Shown: positions 10,326 through 16,059 of the stretch, piece after piece
Numbering within the stretch: position 1 is the stretch's first letter
Layout of the letters: every line of letters starts with the position of its first letter
Assembly (NCBI GenBank): GCA_009602725.1
Contig: WELB01000410.1
Location: 28,102 to 44,160 of the forward strand
Origin: Spirogloea muscicola
Lineage: Eukaryota > Streptophyta > Zygnematophyceae > Spirogloeales > Spirogloeaceae
DNA: 16,059 nt
Direction: 5' to 3'
Notes under the pieces: generated by a model
What the model saw: the letters and a program-made list of their open reading frames with translations, nothing else
The model's database searches: none
Told to the model about the DNA's origin: nothing
Made by a program: the position numbers and the translations under genes

Positions 10326-12461
10326 TTGAAGACTCTTTCCCTCGGTGGTTTCCGACGCAGTGCTTTGTGGCACCCAGGCAGCTGCGCGGCTCAGGCGCCA
10401 GTGCCACGAGCAAGCTGCGCACCAGAGGGGCCTCTAGCAGTAGCCATGCAGGCGGCCTCGAGCCGTTGGGACGGCCTCCGGCTGGCGGCTGAGCCGCCGC
10501 ATCTGCCAGTGGGCGCCCACAACAGCGGCAGCCGCCGCTGTGGATCGAGCGTGCGGCGGTGCCAGCTCCGCCGTGCCGCCCTGGTGGTGTGCCATGGCGG
10601 CCACCATAAGCACGGCCATGATCATGGACATCGCCACAGCAGCGACATTGGGCACGGCGTTAGCCACAGCCACGACCATGGCCATGGCCACGGCCACAGC
10701 CACGGCCACAGCCAAAGCCACGACGACGACGACAAGTCCGATGGCGGCAGCCGGCCTGCCACAGCCTCTGTGCTGGTGACGGAGGAGGACCCAGCTGCGA
10801 GGCCGCACACCCATGATGGCGGCCTCGTGTTCGTCGCCGACTCGTGGACTCCGAGGTGCGGCCCGCTTGCGCAGGGCGAGGGCCGCGGCCAGGTCCTGTT
10901 CCTGGACGGGCACGCCGCCGGGATCGCCGGCGACATGCTGGTGGCGGCGCTGCTGGACCTGGGCGTGCCGCCGCAGCGCCTCGCCGACGGCCTCGCCGGT
11001 CTCCAGGGCCTCGGCGGCTTCCGTGCCCGCGTGCGCGGCGTGCAACGCTCGGCCATTGCAGCACCCAGGTGCCCATTACTCGGAAACCCTTACTTACCTC
11101 TAAGCTAACTCTAACTCTAACTCTGACTTTAAACCCTAAACTCTGAACCCCTAACTTATCTTTTGAATCAATTCTTAGTCTATACCCTATATCCTGAATC
11201 TTAACCCTGACATCAGAACCTGAAATTTCAATTCTGGACACTTGAGCCCTGGGTTGCATGCTGTACGCGATGGCGCCAGGCACCGACTGATAGCGTGATC
11301 GTCGGAGCCCCAGCTTTGAAGTCCTGGAGGACGCGCCGCAGCCGTTCCGCACGTACGCGGAGATTGCCGACATGCTGGACCAGGCGGGCACGCTGACGAG
11401 CGGGGCCCGGGAGCTGGCGCAGACGGCCTTCCGCCTCCTCGCAGAGGCCGAAGCTGCCGTCCACGGAGTGGACGTAGCCTCCGTCCACTTCCACGAGGTG
11501 ACCCTTGCTTAAATTTACAGGTCAGACTTTGCCTCAGGACTTGATCATACTTAGTCAATGTCATACAAGAACTATTTTAAGATATCTTTCATCTCTTTGC
11601 CTCACTTCAATTACTCGTGGCACGGGCACGGAAAACCCTTCAATCTTGCGGCTGCTACCGTGCCTCGAACTGCAGATTCTGACCACATTGAATGGGCACG
11701 CTTCCTTGCAGGTGGGCGCAGTTGACTCCATTGTTGACATCGTGGCGGCTGCCATTGGCGTGGACTACATCGGCCCCACCTCGACGTGCTTATCGCCACT
11801 GCCCATGGGGCGGGGCATCATCCGCGGAGCTGCGCACGGGCCGCTCCCCTGCCCGGCCCCTGCGACGCTCGCCATCCTCTGCCGGTGAGGCAGCACAATT
11901 CCAGACCTCCGAAGCCCCTCAGATTCAAGCCTCAAGTCCTCATTGCTAGGCCCATGACACGTGCTGATGCTCATGACCCACTTGCGGCAGCTGACCGTAA
12001 CTCCGTGAGACTGCAGAACGAACTTATCCACTCAGTACACATGGCGCGCCAACACCTTCCCCATAAGTGCAGTGGCAGTCCGTGTCCTTATATGACAGTT
12101 AGTCTTGTTCGTGTGATTGCTATGTTGGTTGATGTCAAGCAACCTGTCCTCGTCCGCACACTATGGCAGGTGCAAGATACCAACGTACAATGCGCAGTGT
12201 GACGGCGAGCTTGTCACGCCCACTGGGGCCTGCCTCGCAGGCGCCATAGCCTCGCCATCCTTCACTTCGGCCACCATGGATCACCCGTCAGAAGAGTGGG
12301 CGCCAGTGGTGGCATCTGCTTGGCCCGCCATTGTGCCAACGCGGTGCTCATACGGCGCTGGGTCCAGGGACCGACCTGACCGCCCCAACCTGCTGCGGCT
12401 CGTCCTCGGCGTTCCGACGGCTGCCAACTCACACATGAGCATCCAGACCAATGGCAGATGA
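10326..12461 (+). CDS. larC: LarC-like nickel-pincer cofactor biosynthesis protein with His-rich insert, C-terminal domain missing
   Basis: Exons 10326-11068, 11314-11497, 11712-11884 and 12170-12461 (TGA) join in frame to 463 residues. LarC inserts nickel (a CTP-dependent metal-insertion step in bacteria) into the pincer cofactor used by lactate racemase and related enzymes. Family signs: LFLDGHAAGIAGDM (about 191-204), FHEVGAVDSIVDIV (from 307), SPLPMGRG and PCPAPAT in exon 3, GELVTPTGA and YGAGSRDRPDRPN in exon 4. The first 60-80 residues are basic and Ala-rich, resembling an organelle transit peptide. Residues 90-132 hold 18 His in HGH/HSH patterns, then Asp4, likely a nickel-binding region. 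The usual C-terminal domain beginning at the ETNIDDM-type motif is absent: the frame reads HMSIQTN and stops three codons later. ATG at 10446 is an alternative start. The enzyme that would use the cofactor is not in the window. Confidence 0.85.
11100..11155 (+). repeat. Degenerate telomere-like (CCCTAAA) array in LarC intron 1
   Basis: CTAACT units followed by AAACCCTAAACTCTGAACCC form an imperfect array starting about 30 nt after the 5' splice site at 11069. Further AACCCTGA-like remnants reach about 11220. C-rich on the sense strand. Confidence 0.75.
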
Positions 12462-12570
12462 GGCCATATGATGCTTTCAGCCTCTATTGCAAATTGTGTG
12501 AGAATTCCTAATGCATCTCTAGGAGAACGCTGCGACTTTTGCAAGCATTCCCTGACAGGCCAGCGCCAGA

Positions 12571-12575
12571 TGTAA
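12571..12575 (+). terminator. Putative TGTAA polyadenylation signal of the LarC gene
   Basis: TGTAA lies 110 nt after the LarC stop, with a second copy at 12589-12593. Their position supports the transcript really ending here, and so the truncated LarC. Confidence 0.5.
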
Positions 12576-12633
12576 TTGCTGTATTGGCTGTAATGGAGCC
12601 GACTGCAGTCAGCGAATTCTGACTGCTCCTCAG

Positions 12634-12809
12634 ACTGCTCTTCGAACTTTTATTTACTCCTTATTCTGGGCTGGCCAATCACAGCCATCTCCCGCTACTG
12701 GAAGAGTCTCTCTTGGATAAGCGACTTCATCAGAGACTTTGAGATAGATGACAACGGACGACTCGGAGCACACTGCGGCAATGAGGTAGTTGTGATGGAC
12801 TCTGAATAA
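12634..12809 (+). other. Exon-like stretch: membrane segment plus acidic C-terminal tail
   Basis: After the acceptor-like GCTCCTCAG the frame encodes 57 residues. They begin CSSNFYLLLILGWPITAI (membrane-like), continue RYWKSLSWISDFIRDFEI and end in EVVVMDSE, then TAA. The composition is protein-like, but no upstream exon with matching phase 1 was found. It could be the last exon of a missed gene or a fossil fragment. Confidence 0.3.
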
Positions 12810-12896
12810 TCAAGCTGTGGGCCAGTCACCATGTTGAAGCGACCACTGAGAGTTTGTCAGACCAAGTACTCATAAACGCTTGATGATAACAAGTGC

Positions 12897-13103
12897 TTGA
12901 TAGATAACGAAGTAGCAATGAAGGTAAAAACGAAGCCATGTCTGCTCCTCGCACGATGGAGGCAGCATTTTGTGGATAGGCCTCCATATCCAAGGACAGT
13001 GCAAGAAGAAAGCGCAGCAATCATAAGGTCCTCCAGTATGAGGTGCTGGTCCAATAACGGTGGTATAGGCTGGACCAAGTGGTGGTCAAAGCTGGTAAGC
13101 TGA
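12897..13103 (+). other. Open stretch resembling a retroelement-like fragment (weak)
   Basis: A 68-codon frame includes LLLARWRQHFVDRPP, which recalls the ARWxxHF linker before the reverse transcriptase of LINE-type elements. No catalytic motif is visible, so this is only a weak resemblance. Confidence 0.15.
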
Positions 13104-13470
13104 GCCCAAGCACCAGTAGTCGGGAGGTATGCTCTTGCTGCATTTCAAGTTTTGCCTCTGCTTTTCCTGCTGGCCTCTCAAGCTGACCAGCGGCGCTGGG
13201 AACAGGCTGCAGCCCTTCCCGGTGCCTCGGTGCCTTTGGGTCTTGTTTCCTGCTACGAATGCGTTTATCTATGTGCCTACAGCGGTCCCAGGCGAATGCT
13301 TTGCATCGCCGGGCTGGTCGCGCCCTTGCAGCAGCCTCTGGTTTGCACAGCGGGGTTGCTCTTCCTCCCCTCAGCTCGACTTCCTACTGCTGACACGGGG
13401 GTATTGAGGGCGCCCTGTCTGCCTAGCCTTTGGCTCCGTCATGAACACCTGTATGCATCTGGCTGGCAGT

Positions 13471-13475
13471 TTACA
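13471..13475 (-). terminator. Putative TGTAA polyadenylation signal of the glycosyltransferase gene
   Basis: The minus strand reads TGTAA about 250 nt downstream of the stop at 13725-13727. Confidence 0.4.
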
Positions 13476-13551
13476 GAATTCTTCAATATCAGCAGCCGCA
13501 ACCTCTTTCTGTGAGAGGGTGTAGCAGGGGTTTCCAGATATTTGTTGTACA

Positions 13552-13677
13552 GTGGTCAAGGCTGGCAAGAGGGACGCTGAGTCTGCAGCTACCAAGAAAG
13601 GTGACTTCGATGGCATGGAGCTAGGGGCTCTCCAAATCAAAGGCGTCAAAGGACGCGAGAAAGGGCCTTGCCAGTGA
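13552..13677 (+). other. Coding-like stretch rich in Lys/Gly, ending in a stop
   Basis: Forty-one codons read VVKAGKRDAESAATKKGDFD, then a Lys/Gly-rich segment up to TGA (13675-13677). A related short motif (GTGGTCAAAGCTGGTAAG) occurs near 13081, perhaps an old local duplication. No family recognised, and it overlaps the expected 3' UTR of the minus-strand gene. Confidence 0.2.
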
Positions 13678-13724
13678 GCACGGGGCGACAGAATTCCACA
13701 CTTGACAGCGGCAGGAGACAAGCA

Positions 13725-15823
13725 TCACAGGGCTCCTGAACCGCCATCAGGTGGCGGAGGAAGCCTGCCTCGGCATGTGATGCACGTGCAGCGCCGCTGG
13801 TCGTCGATCCGCCAGAAGCCATTGTTGGCCAGCAGGATAATCTTCTCCTGGCCATGCAAGCAGCGACAGAGGCTGCGGCTCAGAACCCGTGATATCACAT
13901 CTAATGGCACGGGATTGAACCAGGACTGTGGACTTGATAGATATTGAAGTAGAACTCAAGGTCACAGCAGTCACAGCCAAGAGTTACAGCAGTTTCATGA
14001 ATACCATAATCACCACCGACCACTGCTTGCGAAGGCTGCTGAATTCCTTACCTCGATACCATTTACAACATCCACATGGACAACAATCGGCTGGCGAGGA
14101 GCGGTGCCGCTGCCATTCTGACGTTGCCAGTTGTCGGGCTGGAACAAGTCTTTGCCACTAGGAAACAGCGCGGGACTCAGCCGCTTCACGACCGCGCTCG
14201 TCACTTTGTCACCCACCATCAGTGTGAGGCACCGCTGCTCGTTGTACGACTTGTACGACTGCAGCAGGCGGGGGCCAGCCGAGGCTGTCAGGGCCATCGA
14301 CGTCTATCGGCAACCATGCGCAGCACAGCACGCGTCCCCCGCGCCAGAGCATGAGCAGACAGGCGGGTGCACCTTGACCAGGGATGCCATGTCGTGCTCA
14401 TCTAGCAACACAGCCTTGCGCATCATCTCCACAAGCATCTTCTCGTATATGATCACGACCTGCGCGCCACCACCGCCGCTGTACCACTCAGCTTCTCGAC
14501 AGGGGGGCCTCAGCGAAGAGCAGGCGGCAGCGGGAAATGCTTGGCGCCAGGTTGGGCGGCGTACCCGATCCCACAGCTTGCGCCCCTCCTCGGTGCTTCG
14601 CACGAGTGAGAGACCGCCGCCCCAGAAGCCGTCTGTCACCTGCTCCAAGCAGCGCAGTAATTCTAACTTCAAAGTTCCAGTTATGAATAATGACCACTTG
14701 CCAAACCGCTCGTATGTATAATGTGCGAGGTGAGCAGCAGGGGGCGTGCTGCCGGGCAGATCGAGCACCTGAGCCAGGATATCGGCGTCGGCGCCGACGA
14801 GGTGCGGGAAGGGGTCCGACAGCCACACGGTGTCGGCGTCCGTGATGAGCGCGTCGTACCCGTGCCGCAGCACGTCCACCGCGAACTTGGTCCGCTCCAG
14901 CACGAGCTGCGGTCACCGCTCAATGTTCCGATGTCAGCAGCCAAGTTTGTATGATGAAAGCAAATAAGCCCTTGGTCATAGACTTATGACAGCTCATCTC
15001 GAAACAGAACGCACAATCAAGGTCACTTCCATATTGGCATTTAGAGATAGAAGTTAGGGCTTAGGGTTTAGGGCTAAAGGTTAGGGGTTAGGGCTCGGGG
15101 TTTAGGGGTTAGGGGTTTAGGGTTGAGGCTGCGAGCCCCCGGCAGGCACCAGCTTGAATGCAGTGCTGCCGTGGACCGGCGGCGCGGAAGCCGCCGCAGC
15201 TCCGCCCGTGGCCGACGGCGGCCCCGGCAGCAGGTACACGTGGAGGCCACGCTGCACCAGCTCCGCCGCCTGCACCGCTTCCGCTACCGCTGAGAGCGGG
15301 GGGTCAAGCAGGGCAGGTACACAGCTTGCGACCCTAAACCCTAACCCCCCTAAACCCTAAACTCAAACCCTAAACCAGACCATCGGGGACAACCGCTCAC
15401 CAGGTCTGACGAGGACGTGAGAATGACGGCGCGGCCCAGGACGCCGAGCTCGGCGGCGTAGCACGCCCAGTTGGCGAGCAGGTCCCCCGCGGCGGCGTCG
15501 GCGGCCAGGACAGCCACTGACTTGCTGCCGGACGCTGCTGACGCTAGCAGCGACCCCAGCTCCTCGCCAGACTGCGCCAGCTTGCCTGCGGGTGGTGGCG
15601 GCGGCGAGCTCAGGCCCGGTGCTTGGCTCCCGAAGCAGAAGCAGGAGGAGAGGAGGAGGAGGGGTTCCGTGCAGCCAGAAGTTGGAGCTGGCCAACACCA
15701 GAGGAGGAGGGAGGGAGGTTGCCGAGCGAGGCGGGAGGGACGTGGAAAGGTATTGCGCAAGCGCAGAGAGGGAGGGGGAAGCACAGAAGCGTGGGGGACT
15801 GGTTTTCGAAAGACGGCACACAT
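13725..15823 (-). CDS. GT77/PF03407-type nucleotide-diphospho-sugar glycosyltransferase
   Basis: Exons in transcript order: 15823(or 15585)-15401, 15269-15150, 14906-14769, 14639-14565, 14459-14373, 14258-14052, 13847-13725 (TGA). All introns are phase 0 and join in frame; with the ATG at 15823 the protein is 390 residues. Family signs: KSVAVLAADAAAGDLLANWA and a gap to AAELVQRGLHVYLL; GYDALITDADTVWLSDPFPH with the DxD metal/sugar-nucleotide motif (DAD, about 204-206); TDGFWGGGLSLVRSTEEGRK; SPALFPSGKDLF; PIVVHVDVVNGIEEKIILLA near the end. Such enzymes are Golgi type-II proteins that transfer pentoses or galactose to cell-wall glycoproteins. The N-terminal frame, with a Leu-rich stretch and Pro-run, would suit an anchor and stem, but it lies in a CT-rich region. 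Alternatively the exon starts at 15585, with an upstream exon ending at a GTGAGC donor at 16045. The acceptor substrate cannot be read from sequence. Confidence 0.78.
15053..15125 (+). repeat. Telomere-like (TTTAGGG) array in glycosyltransferase intron 2
   Basis: About ten imperfect TTTAGGG/TTAGGG units lie in the intron 14907-15149 of the minus-strand glycosyltransferase gene, starting about 25 nt from its 5' splice site. G-rich on the plus strand, hence C-rich in the transcript. Confidence 0.9.
15331..15376 (+). repeat. Telomere-like (CCCTAAA) array in glycosyltransferase intron 1, inverted relative to the 15053 array
   Basis: ACCCTAAACCCTAACCCCCC and further CCCTAAA units lie in the intron 15270-15400, about 25 nt from its 5' splice site. 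C-rich on the plus strand, hence G-rich in the transcript, opposite to the array in the next intron. Confidence 0.9.
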
Positions 15824-15935
15824 TGCAAAGCTGCAGAAGGCTAGGAGGAGGGAGGAGGTGAGTGGCGAGGAGGGAGGTAAGGAGCAGAGGCGTGTAAGAT
15901 TAACAGGAGAGAGAGAGGGGATCCTCTGGGAGCTG
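15636..15935 (+). repeat. Polypurine (GA-rich) tract
   Basis: About 300 nt strongly biased to A and G on the plus strand, with repeated GAGGAGG and GGGAGG blocks and a (GA)n run at 15907-15916. It lies between the glycosyltransferase gene and a possible divergent gene. It could be a promoter or 5' leader (CT-rich on the minus-strand transcript). The overlap with the proposed N-terminal glycosyltransferase frame is why that start is uncertain. Confidence 0.7.
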
Positions 15936-15949
15936 GACTAAATTCAGAG

Positions 15950-16059
15950 ATGCGGACCTTGCGGGGCAGGGCGGCCACAGACGCTGAGGCGATCGAGGCT
16001 GCTGAGGCGGCTGGGGAAGCGCGGCAAGCCGCCGCCGCCGCTCACTGGGAGCAGCTCCG
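15950..16059 (+). CDS. Possible 5' end of an Ala/Glu-rich protein, cut by the window edge
   Basis: From ATG at 15950 the frame stays open to the end (36 codons), encoding MRTLRGRAATDAEAIEAAEA and continuing Ala-rich with HWEQL. The pattern suits an alpha-helix or the start of a targeting peptide. Only this fragment is visible, so no family can be given. The same DNA on the minus strand has a donor-like GTGAGC (16045-16040), so it might instead hold an upstream exon of the glycosyltransferase gene. Confidence 0.3.
   Translation, partial: MRTLRGRAATDAEAIEAAEAAGEARQAAAAAHWEQL

Larger units (their letters stand above)
12462..13724. other. Convergent intergenic region with unassigned coding-like stretches
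   Basis: This interval separates the stops of the LarC and glycosyltransferase genes. It is longer than two 3' UTRs need. It contains several frames with protein-like composition (12634-12809, 12897-13103, 13552-13677, all plus) but I could not join them into one gene or recognise a family. They may be a diverged gene, fragments of a mobile element, or chance. Confidence 0.4.

Noticed and set aside
10434-11045. Long antisense ORF (203 codons, minus strand) opposite LarC exon 1
   Set aside because: It is the shadow of a GC-rich, repetitive His-coding exon; the plus strand has clear LarC motifs and the antisense product is low-complexity Ala/Val.
12460-12640. Continuation of LarC through a GC-AG intron starting at 12455
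   Set aside because: Joining to 12523 or 12634 gives no LarC C-terminal motif, and the GC donor context is poor.
12745-12760. EIDDNG at 12745 as the LarC TNIDDM motif
   Set aside because: The residues after it do not resemble the LarC C-terminal domain, and there is no compatible splice path.
14304-14903. Single 199-codon uninterrupted minus-strand ORF as the glycosyltransferase exon
   Set aside because: It reads through two canonical GT-AG introns, and its end after HDMASLVK runs into a stop, while splicing at 14373 to 14258 restores family sequence.
15053-15376. A true chromosome end at the right side
   Set aside because: Arrays are short, degenerate, in both orientations and followed by coding sequence, so they are interstitial.

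Overview
The window looks like nuclear DNA of a green alga (Chlorophyta). Exons are GC-rich and interrupted by many short, AT-richer GT-AG introns. Putative TGTAA polyadenylation signals follow four of the genes. Degenerate plant-type telomere repeats (TTTAGGG) occur, and the best-recognised gene resembles land-plant proteins. No rRNA, tRNA, CRISPR or intact transposon was recognised. Gene models were built by hand by matching splice sites, intron phase and protein-family pattern, because no unspliced ORF covers any recognised gene.

Layout from left to right. (1) The 3' part of a plus-strand gene for a secreted or membrane-targeted Cys-rich protein with a polyglutamine tract (1-1296). (2) A convergent minus-strand gene (about 3393 to 1542, possibly starting at 3557) for a conserved protein of unknown function with six exons. 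(3) An orphan exon-like stretch with a hydrophobic segment (3762-3933) and a tiny upstream ORF (3952-3984). (4) The centrepiece: an 18-exon plus-strand gene (3998-9539) for a 655-residue guanylate-binding protein (GBP/dynamin-type large GTPase) with a signal peptide and a C-terminal membrane region; it contains a 7-nt micro-exon. (5) A plus-strand LarC homologue (10326-12461), a nickel-cofactor biosynthesis protein with a very His-rich insert, which lacks the usual C-terminal domain. (6) About 1.2 kb with no assigned gene but several coding-like stretches (12462-13724). (7) A convergent minus-strand gene for a GT77/PF03407-type glycosyltransferase (15823 to 13725). (8) A polypurine tract, then the possible start of a plus-strand gene running off the right edge.

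The genes do not form a pathway; this is ordinary eukaryotic gene spacing with convergent pairs. The most unusual structural signal is that telomere-like arrays sit near the 5' splice sites of four introns in three unrelated genes. In the glycosyltransferase gene, two such arrays in opposite orientation flank a single 120-nt exon. The LarC truncation is the most interesting biochemical point.
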